Source: Cladorhizidae sp. MBARI D1340-BT2 (Eukaryota; Porifera; Demospongiae; Poecilosclerida; Cladorhizidae). From it: a stretch of 64,000 nt of DNA. Positions 25,401-32,871 of the stretch are shown here, one piece after another. Where the stretch lies: assembly GCA_028752905.1 (NCBI GenBank), contig JAQNBH010000013.1, positions 24,744,549 to 24,808,548 of the forward strand. The letters run 5' to 3'. The number at the start of each line of letters is the position of its first letter. Position 1 is the stretch's first letter. Below the pieces are notes generated by a model, which saw only the letters and a list, made by a program, of their open reading frames with translations, had not been told where the DNA came from and did no database searches. The translations under genes were made by a program, and so were the position numbers.

Positions 25401-28400
25401 CCCAACAACAACAGCAACAAACTACCCCCCAAACCCTACCTGAAGCCGCATTCCATCTTGCACCAGCTTGAGTGGGCACCTTCTAGGGCTAGTAGTATGG
25501 GAAATTACAACCAAAATCTGTTTGGCCAATTTGTCCGGTACAAGAGACTTTTGTTCTGCATTCTCAGATTTTTATCTGCAATCAATTCTTTGCAACTTAC
25601 ATAACCTGTAACTCGAATCATCGTGTAAGAAGTGCAAACAGAATAGAACTCCATAATGAACAAAGCAAGTAACAGGTTGAGGCAGTCCTCCTGTCTCCAG
25701 CCATCGAGTAACAACTTCTCCTCTTCGTCCTCCTCGTCATGCTGCTTGTGTCGGAGGTTGGGGCATCGGATACTTCCATACGTTTCTTGTAATGCTTCCT
25801 TTGCCATGGACTAGACTTTCTAAACTTAACATTACACCAAAGACCGATGGCGGCATTAGTGAGGGGAGATCTTGCAGTGGAAGTTAGTCCACATTCACAC
25901 TCAGAAACCAGCAGGTCATTTCGGGTGTTCTTACCAGGTGAGGTTCTCTTGCTGCTCCTGATGAGGTTCAGCTGGGGAAGGATCATTCAAGCTTGCCATT
26001 GGACACCGGAAGAGTAAAGAAGGCTGTCAAGTCTCAAAACATTAGACCACTCAGAAGAAGAATTTGGCACATGGAATAACCTCCACCAAACAGCCTGATG
26101 CACGTATCTAGAGCATTGGTTAGTCTTGCTCGGACATTTTGACAGAGCAAACTGATTCTTGTTGAGACAAACACATGAGATGCTCGGAGGATGTCTGATG
26201 TCATTTCCCGCACTGGGCTGGGGCTACGGCAACAGAAATACATAAGTTGCAGGTTTTTTCGTGAATTTTTGGCTGTCAAGTTGACCATGTGGGAAGTTAC
26301 CACGGTAATGAAACTCCCCCCACATAATTGTGCATGCCTTGCCTCTGTGTTTCTAAGTTGCTATTTTCTCACCCTCTTCATTGTCACATGTCAAATGTAG
26401 CATTAAAAAAATATTTAAAAAACTTTCTTTTTTTTGCGAAAAAGCCCAAATATTCCCTAGGCTGTGGTATCCAAAGTCGCCACTATAATTAGCACAACGA
26501 AGCGTTCCCAGAAGACACAGAGAGTCAGGCCAGGAGCCAGGAAGACCCAGAGTGTCAGAGACAGGCCAGGAAGGGTCAATTTGTGATGGAAATCATGACA
26601 GCAGATTTGAAGAAGGTGTAGAGTCTTCAATCAGTGTCTTAGCCAGAGGGACAATGTGCCCTTCCTAGGCAAGTCCGCGCGAATACCGGTAGCATTGAGA
26701 ATAAGAATAAGAGCAATCAGAGACTGCAATTCCGCCACATCCCAACAATTTTTCTTTCGTAATCGTTCTGAACAAATCTATATTAGATTGACTCATCAAC
26801 AAAGTAAGTGGCTCCGGAGGTCAGCCTCGCTGGCGAGCGGATTGCGTTATGCGAGCTCTGATATACATGCAGCTAGTGTGGTTGGTTGGAGGCAACTCCA
26901 TGTTGCAAAACTCGTGAGCTTCTTGCCAACTTGTGCAGGTATAGTCCTAAAGCTGACTGCAACCATGCTACTTCTGGTGATGGTGGCTTCTAACAACGTG
27001 GATCACCACCAAAACTTATGGATTGAAGCTTGCCCCGCGTCTAACCTGTCCGTATAATTTCATGAAAACCATGCATAAGTTCCAACCGTGGTGAAACATA
27101 GCCCCCCGTGTGGAGGTAATCGTGCGTGACTGGGTGGAGGCAAGGGAGGGGCTTTGAATGATCGACTCAGCAGTGACTTGCTGGGCATGAGGATGCCTTG
27201 ACTTCAGGACTCCTAGGACACATAGTCAGGGGACATTGGTATACAACTTCCCCACTCTTTTCAAGGAGTTTGTGAAGGCAGCATTTATTTTCCTGTGGAA
27301 CATTTAATTTTGAGCGTGAACATGCAAAGTTTCCAATACCATTGTGGGGGCGGTGTATTTTGGGGAGGCATTTTTTTAATTTATAGACCGATCTTCCATT
27401 AACAGGTTTTAATTAAATCGCCGGCAGCCATGGAATACGTGCTCGTCCAGGAGGGTGTGCTACTGCCCAGGAAGATGTGCTGCCGCTCAGAGGAGCATGC
27501 ATGCAGTCCAGGAGGTACACTCTCAGCGTGGTGCTCAGAGTCCTCAAACATGGTCGGGGGGGGGGAGAACATACCCTGGTCTTCCCTCCTCCAGATAACA
27601 AAGAAGCCTTACCTGCTGAGCAATGACTTACCATGGCTGACCACTGCTGTAGCAATGACTTACCTTGACTGACCACTGCTGTAGCAATGACTTACCTTGG
27701 CTGACCACTGCTGTAGCAATGACTTACCATGACTGACCACTGCTGTAGCAATGACTTACCATGACTGACCACTGCTGTAGCAATGACTTACCTTGACTGA
27801 CCACTGCTGTAGCAATGACTTACCATGACTGACCACTGCTGTAGCAATGACTTACCTTGACTGACCACTGCTGTAGCAATGACTTACCATGACTGACCAC
27901 TGCTGTAGCAATGACTTACCTTGACTGACCACTGCTGTAGCAATGACTTACCTTGACTGACCACTGCTGTAGCAATGACTTACCATGACTGACCACTGCT
28001 GTAGCAATGGCTTACCATGACTGACCACTGCTGTAGCAATGACTTACCATGACTGACCACTGCTGTAGCAATGACTTATCTTGACTGACCACTGCTGTAG
28101 CAATGACTTACCATGACTGACCACTGCTGTAGCAATGACTTACCATGACTGACCACTGCTGTAGCAATGACTTACCTTGACTGGCCACTGCTGTAGCAAT
28201 GGCTTACCTTGACTGACCACTGCTGTAGCAATGACTTACCTTGACTGACCACTGCTGTAGCAATGACTTACCATGACTGACCTGCTGCAATGACTTACCT
28301 TGACTGACCACTGCTGTAGCGCAATGGCTTACCTTGACTGACCACTGCTGTAGCAATGACTTACCTTGGCTGACCACTGCTGTAGCAATGGCTTACCTTG

Positions 28401-29795
28401 ACTGACCACTGCTGTAGCAATGGCTTACCTTGACTGACCACTGCTGTAGCAATGACTTACCATGACTGACCACTGCTGTAGCAATGACTTACCTTGACCG
28501 ACCACTGCTGTAGCAATGGCTTACCTTGACTGACAACTGCTGTAGCAATGACTTACCTTGACTGACCACTGCTGTAGCAATGGCTTACCATGACTGACCA
28601 CTGCTGTAGCAATGACTTATCATGACTGACCACTGCTGTAGCAATGGCCGGATCATCAGGATGGTGGACCAATCTTGTTGCATGGTGACAGTCTGCTTCA
28701 TGCTGTCATGGAACTTGTTGCTGATATCTCTGATAGGCAGCTGGTATCCAGGTCCTGCGTAGATTGGTCACTGGTCTTGATGAGGGAATACTCTACAATG
28801 TTGAATGGCCGTGGACATAATTAGCGACCTTCTCATCCAGGTCATCTTTGGTGGCCTCTGGAGTGCGTGGCTGTTTCGATGCTTGGCTGGTGATGCAGGC
28901 CCAAATGTGTGGAGCAGCTGTGCGCTTCTGTGGTTGAGTGGTACTGGCTACCATGGCAATAATGGGCTCAGTAACCTCCACACCCCGTTGCCGGGGTCCA
29001 CTGGTTCTAGTCTGCTTTACGCACTTGTCAAGATGGATCTCCGCTCTAAAGAGGGGTGTGGTTACTCCACATTTCCAAACCTACGCCCAGCAGTGACCTT
29101 TGAATTGTGCACAAAGTGAGCGAAATGGCTCCAGACAAGATCCACAGGTCTACCACTCTCGATCCTGTGCACTAGTAGGACTGAACACTATTGTTGCTAT
29201 GCACTGAGACCGACTGGGAGAACTGGCCACCAGCCTCTGTATTTATATCCAGACTTCAAAGCACTTGCTCAACTTCCAAGAGAGTCTTCACACTTTGGGA
29301 TGTTGAACTCTCACCCCACAAAAATATGTTGTTTCTTTTTCCTAGCTCTTCGAGGGCATAGTCGTGCGTGCTCTTTGAGGGCGTGGTCATGCGTGCTCTT
29401 TGAGGGCGTGGTCATGCGTGCTCCCCTTCAAGCAGAGCCTAGGCACCCAGTAGCTGGGCTCCCCTTCAAGCAGAGCCTAGGCACCCAGTAGCTGGGCTCC
29501 CCTTCATGCAGAGCTTCGGTTCCCTACATTATGGCCACTTATAATTATATATATTTTACCCTCCAATAGTGACAATGTCTTGTGTAAATTTTGACATTTA
29601 AGCAACTGCAGTGTTTTTTAATTTTAATTTTTAAATATAGTAGGGCTCGAGGCAGCCTTGCCAGCAAAGTGTTGGTGATGTGAGCTCTGACAAATGGCTG
29701 TCTCTGTGCTGTGGTTATCTTTGGGCGAGCAGGTGGTGGGCTTTATAAGAATTCACCATAAAACCAACAGTGAAGCAGGCGCTTAACAAAACAAC

Positions 29796-29834
<39 letters not shown>

Positions 29835-32800
29835 TGCAATATTGATGCATAATTCTGGCTTAACAACCAGCTTATACATACATATATGTACATACATAAT
29901 ATACACACATACACACATACATACATGACCAACATAAATTAAGTTGCTATGGTTACTTCTCTTCTCCAGTGTCCTATTGAGTGGTTCCATTTTCAGTGTG
30001 TTGGACTAACAGCAAAGCCGAAAGGGAAATGGTAAATTAATATATTGTTATTTTATTAGCTGAAACTCCTCCCCCTTCCCCTCCCTGCAAAAAAATCTAT
30101 ACTATACCTAGTCATTAATATTTACCATATTCTTGCTTGGGAAGAGTTTCCACCCTTCATTTCTTCCATCAGTACTGACTCCAGGATCTACTAGATACTG
30201 GGTTGAGGAGGTTGACAATAGCTCTATGGGGACACACACTGGACCAACACCACACTGGGTTGAGGCAGGTTGAAGTAGGTTGACAATAGCTCTATGGGGA
30301 CACACACTGGGCTGAGGCAGGTTGAAGTAGGTTGACAATAGCTCTATGGGGACACACACTGGACCAACATCACACTGGGTTGAGGAGGTTGACAATAGCT
30401 CTATGGGGACACACACTGGACCAACACCACACTGGGTTGAGGCAGGTTGAAGTAGGCTGACAATAGCTCTATGGGGACACACACTGGGCTGAGGCAGGTT
30501 GAAGTAGGTTGACAATAGCTCTATGGGGACACACACTGGACCAACATCACACTGGGTTGAGGAGGTTGACAATAGCTCTATGGGGACACACACTGGACCA
30601 ACACCACACTGGGTTGAGGCAGGTTGAAGTAGGTTGACAATAGCTCTATGGGGACACACACTGGGCTGAGGCAGGTTGAACTAGGTTGACAATAGCTCTA
30701 TGGGGACACACACTGGACCAACATCACACTGGGTTGAGGCAGGTTGAAGTAGGTTGACAATAGCTCTATGGGGACACACACTGGGCTGAGGCAGGTTGAA
30801 GTAGATTGACAATAGCTCTATGGGGACACACACTGGACCAACACCACAGTGGGTTGAGGCAGGTTGAAGTAGGTTGACAATAGCTCTATGGGGACACACA
30901 CTGGGCTGAGGCAGGTTGAAGTAGGTTGACAATAGCTCTATGGGGACACACACTGGACCAACATCACACTGGGTTGAGGCAGGTTGAAGTAGGTTGACAA
31001 TAGCTCTATGGGGACACACACTGGGCTGAGGCAGGTTGAAGTAGGTTGACAATAGCTCTATGGGGACACACACTGGACCAACACCACACTGGGTTGAGGC
31101 AGGTTGAAGTAGGTTGACAATAGCTCTATGGGGACACACACTGGACCAACACCACACTGGGTTGAGGCAGGTTGAAGTAGGTTGACAATAGCTCTATGGG
31201 GACACACACTGGACCAACACCACACTGGGTTGAGGCAGGTTGAAGTAGGTTGACAATAGCTCTATGGGGACACACACTGGGCTGAGGCAGGTTGAAGTAG
31301 GTTGACAATAGCTCTATGGGGACACACACTGGGCTGAGGCAGGTTGAAGTAGGTTGACAATAGCTCTATGGGGACACACACTGGACCAACACCACACTGG
31401 GTTGAGGCAGGTTGAAGTAGGTTGACAATAGCTCTATGGGGACACACACTGGACCAACACCACACTGGGTTGAGGCAGGTTAGTAGGTTGACAATAGCTC
31501 TATGGGGACACACACTGGGCTGAGGCAGGTTGAAGTAGGTTGACAATAGCTCTATGGGGACACACACTGGACCAACACCACACTGGGTTGAGGCAGGTTG
31601 AAGTAGGTTGACAATAGCTCTATGGGGACACACACTGGACCAACACCACACTGGGTTGAGGCAGGTTGAAGTAGGTTGACAATAGCTCTATGGGGACGCA
31701 CACTGGACCAGCACCACACTGGGTTGAGGCAGGTTGAAGTAGGTTGACAATAGCTCTATGGGGACACACACTGGACCAACACCACACTGGGTTGAGGCAG
31801 GTTGAAGTAGGCCTCTATGGGGACACATGTAGCTACTGTTTGCTCAACTCATTCCTAATTTTCCAAGTCTGCATGTGACCAGTAATTTGGTGAGAAACAG
31901 TCATCACCCCATACATACATGCATGTACAGTAGCAGTCAAACGTACCATACATACATGCATGTACAGTAGTAGTCCAACATGCCATACATACATGCATGT
32001 ACAGTAGTAGTCCAACAAGCCGTACATACTTGCATGTACAGTAGTAGTCCAACATTCCATGCACACATGCATGTACAGTAGTAGTCCAACATGGTCCAAC
32101 ATGCTATACATACATGCATGTACAGTAGTAGTCCAACATGCCATGCATACATGCATGTGCAGTAGTAGTCCAACATGGTCCAACATGCCATGCATACATG
32201 CATGTACAGTAGCAGTAAAATGTGCCATGCATACATGCATGTGCAGTAGTAGTCAAGCAAGTCAGTTGTACAGAGAAATCTGAGTTATTGGCGTCGGGTG
32301 AAAAGACACATAATTAGCTACAGAATGGGACGTGGAATTAGCTCTTAAATCCATTCCAAACAGAAGATATGGAAGCCTGAAGCCTGGGGGTGGGGCTCAA
32401 CACGACTTGTAAATATCTATTTTTGAACAATTTGTTTTGTGTACAGCTAACCTCTTTCCGAGATTAGGCACGAGATTCTGTAATTATATATTTATAATTT
32501 ACAGGCATGAGATTTTGTGATTATATATTTATAATTTATAGGCACGAGATTCTGTGATTATAAATTTATAAATTTTAAAGGCACGAGATTCTGTGATTCT
32601 GTGATTATGTATTTATAATCTAGGCATGACATTCCGTGATTATGTATTTACAGGCATGAGATTCTGTGATTATGTATTTACAGACATGAGATTCTGTGAT
32701 TATGTATTTACAGGCATGAGATTCTGTGATGATGTATTTACAGACATGAGATTCTGTGATTATGTATTTACAGGCATGAGATTCTGTGATTATGTATTTT

Positions 32801-32852
32801 CAGGTATTGTGCCAAATGCACTCAAGAAAGAGACAAGAGAAGAAAATATTGA
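183..32852 (+). CDS. ING4/5: ING4/ING5-type inhibitor of growth protein (8 exons, 264 aa)
   Basis: Splicing 183-219, 289-360, 9838-10004, 13318-13447, 18636-18762, 20699-20849, 29970-30031 and 32804-32852 gives one 795-nt frame; every junction is GT-AG and phase-consistent. Residues 1-104 match the ING dimerising coiled coil ([10 protein letters not shown] at 27-36, VDKYIRKLD at 93-101). Residues 137-195 form a variable linker with the basic patch SRKRK. Residues 197-207 read [11 protein letters not shown], diagnostic of ING4/5 rather than ING1/2. The PHD finger (210-254) keeps all zinc ligands: C211, C213, C224, C229, H235, C238, C251, C254. Its aromatic cage is Y210, F218 (usually Tyr) and W233. 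A short basic tail follows. Known family role: nuclear reader of H3K4me3 in the HBO1/KAT7 acetyltransferase complex with JADE or BRPF scaffolds. The length is close to human ING4/5 (about 240-250 aa). Introns are hugely expanded by tandem repeats. The choice between ING4 and ING5 cannot be made; the vertebrate pair may be co-orthologous to this gene. Confidence 0.93.
289..360 (+). CDS. ING4/5: ING4/5 exon 2
   Basis: Follows a CTCCTAG acceptor after a 69-bp intron, the only short one in the gene. It encodes residues 13-36, including [10 protein letters not shown] and [10 protein letters not shown], the most conserved part of the ING N-terminus. The donor at 361 (GTCAGA) is weak but the phase fits exon 3 exactly. 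Confidence 0.9.
1043..1196 (+). repeat. Two diverged ~77-bp copies of a CCCTAG-rich unit
   Basis: Two adjacent units carry CCCTAGCCC.AGCTCTAACC followed by CTAGCC. The composition resembles degenerate telomere-like CCCTAA and the reverse complement of the CTAGGG array at 19,690-20,240. Confidence 0.7.
1408..1491 (+). repeat. (TAA/TAG)n microsatellite
   Basis: About 28 trinucleotides: TAA runs flank a central TAG run. On the minus strand it reads as poly-Tyr and creates a false open frame. Confidence 0.95.
2229..2306 (+). repeat. Two poly-C tracts
   Basis: C tracts at about 2229-2250 and 2290-2306, separated by an AT-rich spacer. Such tracts recur at 9793-9823, 14221-14240 and 46,220-46,237. 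Confidence 0.9.
2540..2790 (+). repeat. Dispersed element copy 1 ('CTTCCTTCAAGGACTTGG')
   Basis: Contains TACAACTTCCTTCAAGGACT with flanks that resemble two other loci, 17,640-17,830 (inverted) and 34,410-34,560. It abuts the 68-bp minisatellite. The same GTGGACGTGCAT motif reappears next to copy 3 (about 34,690). Confidence 0.55.
2858..3735 (+). repeat. 68-bp minisatellite, ~13 copies
   Basis: Tandem unit beginning GTTGTGGACGTGCATTGGAA, with occasional 65-bp and extended variants (an extra CTATTGCAACTGTGAAA-like insertion near 3185). Lies in ING4/5 intron 2. Confidence 0.95.
3950..4530 (+). repeat. ~30-bp G-rich minisatellite
   Basis: Unit with GGGGGATCAGGGTTTGTGAA followed by ATAATAGG, about 15 copies degrading at the right end. 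G-runs of 4-9 recur every unit, so G-quadruplex potential is high on the + strand. Confidence 0.9.
4846..5395 (+). repeat. 22-24-bp minisatellite (CATGCCTTGCCATGTACATG)
   Basis: About 23 units alternating CATGTACATG and CATGCACATG blocks. The array lacks stops in several frames on both strands, so many His/Met/Cys-rich open frames here are artefacts. Confidence 0.95.
5870..6068 (+). repeat. 39-bp minisatellite, 5 copies
   Basis: Unit GTAGCAGGAGGTTGTTATGG plus CACTCTGGTGTGCTCTGAA. The length is a multiple of three, so both strands stay open through it; no other coding evidence. Confidence 0.9.
6382..6680 (+). repeat. ~22-bp minisatellite (ACTAGTATACAGACTAAT)
   Basis: Irregular tandem units of ACTAGTATACAGACTAATAG with variable inserted TA-rich bases, about 12 copies. 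Confidence 0.85.
6778..8484 (+). repeat. 68-bp minisatellite, ~25 copies
   Basis: Highly regular array; the unit starts ACTAATACTTGATATACTCA and includes CTGCAGTATCTTCCTATAGG. Variants differ mainly at CATGG/CACGG and ATATTCTC/ATAGTCTC, giving a mappable variant pattern along the array. Confidence 0.97.
9066..9706 (+). repeat. 33-bp minisatellite, ~19 copies, open in one frame
   Basis: Unit GAGTGGTTCAGGGACACCCT plus AAGCTCCACCTAT. Because 33 is a multiple of three, one + frame reads ([11 protein letters not shown])n for 214 codons from an ATG at 9065 to a TGA at 9707-9709. The array lies 130 bp before ING exon 3. No splice or homology support for translation. Confidence 0.93.
9793..9823 (+). 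repeat. ING4/5: Poly-C tract at the exon 3 acceptor
   Basis: Thirty C with one T, running into CTTCTCCTCTCCTAG. It serves as most of the polypyrimidine tract for ING exon 3, which is unusual because U-rich tracts bind U2AF best. Confidence 0.9.
9838..10004 (+). CDS. ING4/5: ING4/5 exon 3
   Basis: Encodes residues 37-92 ([16 protein letters not shown]... to [10 protein letters not shown]), the central part of the ING coiled-coil domain. The acceptor TCTCCTCTCCTAG follows an unusual C-only tract (9793-9823). The donor is ATG|GTGAGT. Intron 2 upstream is about 9.5 kb. Confidence 0.95.
10081..10112 (+). repeat. Poly-G tract after the exon 3 donor
   Basis: G-runs interrupted by single T, about 75 bases downstream of the exon 3 donor. 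Potential intronic G-quadruplex in the transcript. Confidence 0.85.
10376..11082 (+). repeat. 19-bp minisatellite, ~36 copies
   Basis: Unit GGAGGCACTGTTGTTGCTA with G/T/A variation in the last triplet. Regular for about 700 bp, degrading at both ends. Confidence 0.96.
11083..12151. other. Intron 3 spacer with CA/GT tracts
   Basis: No gene seen. Holds a GT run at 11,352-11,372 and a CA-rich stretch at about 11,680-11,805; otherwise unique-looking sequence. Confidence 0.6.
12152..13088 (+). repeat. 22-bp minisatellite, ~42 copies
   Basis: Unit GGGGTCATGAGTTCATAGGG with GA/GG/GT variants. Ends 230 bp before ING exon 4. Confidence 0.96.
13318..13447 (+). CDS. ING4/5: ING4/5 exon 4
   Basis: Acceptor GTGTTTCAG. 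Encodes [19 protein letters not shown] and then a Ser-rich start of the linker, residues 93-135. Matches the end of the ING coiled coil (VDKHIRRLDTDLARFE in ING4). Donor GTGAGT at 13448, phase 1, followed closely by a poly-G tract. Confidence 0.93.
13500..14509. other. Intron 4 start; GC-rich unexplained stretch
   Basis: Sequence at about 13,800-14,210 is GC-rich and purine-biased, unlike its neighbours, with short open frames rich in Glu/Arg. A poly-C tract follows at 14,221-14,240 and a GT run at 14,277-14,295. No family recognised and no phase-compatible ING exon. Confidence 0.4.
14510..17637 (-). repeat. 26-bp minisatellite, ~120 copies (largest array)
   Basis: Unit TTGAAGCCACTCTTGCCTGG plus TACTTG on the + strand. 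Main variants are CCTGG/CCAGG/CTTGG/TCTGG and TAC/TGC. A rare 28-bp unit has an extra GT (near 16,733 and 17,538). No phase of the minus strand contains a stop, and 26 is not a multiple of three, so all three minus frames stay open for 650-1,100 codons. These open frames are a periodicity artefact. Confidence 0.98.
17640..17830 (-). repeat. Dispersed element copy 2 (inverted)
   Basis: Reverse complement carries GCTACAACCTCCTTCAAGGA and, further along, CATGCCACACCTTGTTACCA, similar to the unit of the 33.5-34.4 kb array (CATGCCATATCTTGTTGCTA). It borders the 26-bp array, as copy 1 borders the 68-bp array. Confidence 0.55.
17868..18006 (+). repeat. 19-bp minisatellite, 7 copies
   Basis: Unit GGCTTCTCCATGACAACCA with one 2-bp-shorter copy. 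Confidence 0.93.
18453..18541 (+). mobile_element. 89-bp MITE of the TGACCCTTTACC family
   Basis: Bounded by TGACCCTTTACCA and its inverted copy TGGTAAAGGGTCA. The interior is AT-rich with no coding. It lies 95 bp before ING exon 5. The same terminal motif recurs at least ten times in the window. Confidence 0.75.
18636..18762 (+). CDS. ING4/5: ING4/5 exon 5 (linker)
   Basis: Acceptor ATTCATAG, donor AG|GTAAGG. Encodes residues 136-178, a low-conservation linker containing [10 protein letters not shown] and the basic SRKRKASG, which could act as a nuclear localisation signal. The assignment rests on entry phase, exit phase and linker-like composition rather than strong homology. Confidence 0.75.
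18870..18975 (+). repeat. CCCTAGCCACTG repeats and poly-G
   Basis: A few short CTAGCCACTGCCCTGGCC units followed by a run of 20 G (about 18,955-18,975). Confidence 0.8.
18976..19668. other. Intron 5 spacer, nothing recognised
   Basis: Unique-looking sequence with short overlapping open frames on both strands; none has recognisable domains or compatible splice signals. Confidence 0.5.
19690..20240 (+). repeat. 17-bp telomere-like minisatellite (ATTCTAGGGCTAGGG)
   Basis: About 30 units of ATTCTAGGGCTAGGGGT with GGGAT, GGGGT and GGGT variants. The CTAGGG core resembles degenerate telomere repeats but is not TTAGGG. Confidence 0.93.
20241..20698. other. Intron 5 end, no feature
   Basis: About 460 bp between the CTAGGG array and exon 6. 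No repeat or gene recognised. Confidence 0.5.
20699..20849 (+). CDS. ING4/5: ING4/5 exon 6 (first half of PHD finger)
   Basis: Acceptor TTTCATAG, donor GAT|GTGAGT. Encodes residues 178-228, including [19 protein letters not shown] and EMIGCDN. This stretch is almost identical to vertebrate ING4/5 and carries zinc ligands C211, C213 and C224. Confidence 0.97.
20870..20955 (+). repeat. CA microsatellite and C-rich tract
   Basis: (CA)n at about 20,880-20,913 followed by CCCCTCCCCTCC, just after the exon 6 donor. Confidence 0.85.
21468..21790 (+). repeat. 16-17-bp minisatellite (CATTTTCATGCCCCCC)
   Basis: About 19 irregular units of CATTTTCATGCCCCC with GCC/TCC variants. Open in several + frames, giving false Phe/His/Pro-rich proteins. 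Confidence 0.93.
21976..22418 (+). mobile_element. Pogo/Tigger-like deletion derivative, TA target
   Basis: Perfect 24-bp terminal inverted repeats beginning CAGTAGGATGTCAGTTATCC, flanked by TA on both sides (21,974-21,975 and 22,419-22,420). Further inverted TTATCC motifs lie inside. The 443-bp body keeps only the start of a transposase gene (22,143-22,250). This is a non-autonomous member of the Tc1/mariner-pogo group; TA target and terminal repeats are seen, and the pogo assignment comes from the retained N-terminus. Confidence 0.85.
22143..22250 (+). pseudogene. Pogo-type transposase N-terminal fragment (HTH_psq/CENP-B-like)
   Basis: Thirty-five codons, starting [20 protein letters not shown] and containing [13 protein letters not shown], before a stop. 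It matches the first helices of the psq/CENP-B N-terminal DNA-binding domain of pogo-family transposases. The rest of the DNA-binding domain and the DDE domain are absent because of the internal deletion of the element. Confidence 0.75.
22436..23068 (+). mobile_element. Foldback element with ~105-bp terminal inverted repeats
   Basis: Starts ATGTTCCATCCAATCTATGA and ends with its inverse. Inversion extends over about 105 bp, with ACATGGTAGCATATTAACAC shared and a short insertion in the right arm. A direct copy of the terminus recurs internally at about 22,922. No coding capacity is apparent. It begins 18 bp after the pogo-like element. Confidence 0.75.
23085..23160 (+). repeat. TACATG/TATATG-rich simple repeat
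   Basis: ACATGTA/ATACAT alternation, AT-rich, immediately after the foldback element. Confidence 0.7.
23356..23858 (+). mobile_element. Degraded pogo-like MITE
   Basis: Left end GGAGGGCACTTATCCGAAC and right end (inverted) GGTCACTTATCTGAAC, both next to TA. The spacing and the CACTTATC.GAAC core suggest a decayed relative of the 21,976 element. The internal sequence has no transposase. Confidence 0.4.
23903..24110 (+). repeat. Dispersed repeat, copy 1 of a pair
   Basis: Shares order and sequence with 26,735-27,015: CTTTC.TAATC.TTCT.A.CAAA, then ATTGACT-like, GGTCAGC.TCG, and GGTGATGGTGGCTTCTA.CAACG. About 70-75 percent identity by eye. No coding. Confidence 0.5.
24130..26730. other. Intron 6 spacer with no confident gene
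   Basis: Mixed sequence. A minus-strand stretch at 25,930-26,000 looks like a short first exon (starts [17 protein letters not shown], followed by GTAAGA), and 25,505-25,807 holds a Glu-rich minus open frame. Neither has recognised homology. 26,499-26,575 has a short tandem GAAGACACAGAGAGTCAGGC-like duplication. Confidence 0.35.
26735..27015 (+). repeat. Dispersed repeat, copy 2 of a pair
   Basis: Partner of 23,903-24,110, same orientation and longer internally. Both end near GGTGATGGTGGCTTCTAACA. Confidence 0.5.
27612..28648 (+). repeat. 32-bp minisatellite, ~32 copies
   Basis: Unit GCTGTAGCAATGACTTACCT plus TGACTGACCACT, with CAT/CTT and GAC/GGC variants. It borders a hAT-like fragment on the right, and the last unit continues into that sequence, so the array may have grown from the end of the fragment. 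Confidence 0.96.
28640..29110 (-). pseudogene. hAT (ZBED-like) transposase fragment
   Basis: Minus-strand translation in shifting frames includes [16 protein letters not shown] and, further on, a segment resembling the 'LRPGY..P.R..IS.KF' region of BED-finger hAT transposases. Frames are broken. The catalytic and dimerisation regions are absent. Similarity was judged by eye only. Confidence 0.4.
29345..29515 (+). repeat. Two short tandem repeats
   Basis: Three copies of GAGGGC.TGGTCATGCGTGCT-type units, then three copies of a ~38-bp unit containing AGCAGAGCCTAGGCACCCAG. Confidence 0.85.
29797..29832 (+). repeat. (CA)n microsatellite
   Basis: About 17 CA units, 140 bp before ING exon 7. Confidence 0.95.
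29970..30031 (+). CDS. ING4/5: ING4/5 exon 7 (second half of PHD finger)
   Basis: Acceptor CTTCTCCAG, donor TG|GTAAAT. Encodes [20 protein letters not shown] and two bases of W249. It carries zinc ligands C229, H235 and C238 and the cage tryptophan W233. The preceding intron is 9.1 kb. Confidence 0.97.
30190..31818 (-). repeat. 68/52-bp minisatellite with higher-order structure
   Basis: Unit GTTGACAATAGCTCTATGGG ... GGTTGAAGTAG, 68 bp. A 52-bp version lacks the ACCAACACCACACTGG segment, and the two alternate in the left two-thirds. About 27 units in total. Minus-strand frames stay open for up to 183 codons; there is no independent coding evidence. Confidence 0.96.
31908..32250 (+). repeat. 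~37-bp minisatellite (CATGCATGTACAGTAGTAGT)
   Basis: About 9 units of CATACATGCATGTACAGTAG plus TAGTCCAACATGC, some with an inserted CATGGTCCAA. Confidence 0.93.
32460..32803 (+). repeat. ING4/5: 30-bp minisatellite made of 3' splice-site-like units
   Basis: Units of GATTATGTATTTACAGGCAT plus GAGATTCTGT run directly into the real acceptor GATTATGTATTTTCAG of ING exon 8. Nearly every unit carries TATTTACAG or a similar acceptor-like site. The array has AT-rich older copies on the left and uniform copies on the right. Confidence 0.95.
32804..32852 (+). CDS. ING4/5: ING4/5 exon 8 (PHD end, stop)
   Basis: Starts at the last AG of a 30-bp minisatellite and completes W249, then reads [15 protein letters not shown] and TGA (32850-32852). 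It supplies the final zinc ligands C251 and C254 and a basic tail as in other ING proteins. Too short to stand out without the splice phase. Confidence 0.92.
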
Positions 32853-32871
32853 CTCGGAACATAACTATTGA

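Noticed and set aside
25505..25986. Two-exon minus-strand gene starting [14 protein letters not shown]
   Set aside because: A GTAAGA donor follows the first segment, but no acceptor with a matching phase and no homology could be found, so it is not called.
29797..29832. Possible Z-DNA or regulatory CA tract specific to ING
   Set aside because: Ordinary dinucleotide microsatellite; similar tracts lie throughout the window.
30108..31651. Minus-strand repetitive open frames ([16 protein letters not shown])
   Set aside because: They read through the 68/52-bp minisatellite; the frame changes with unit length.
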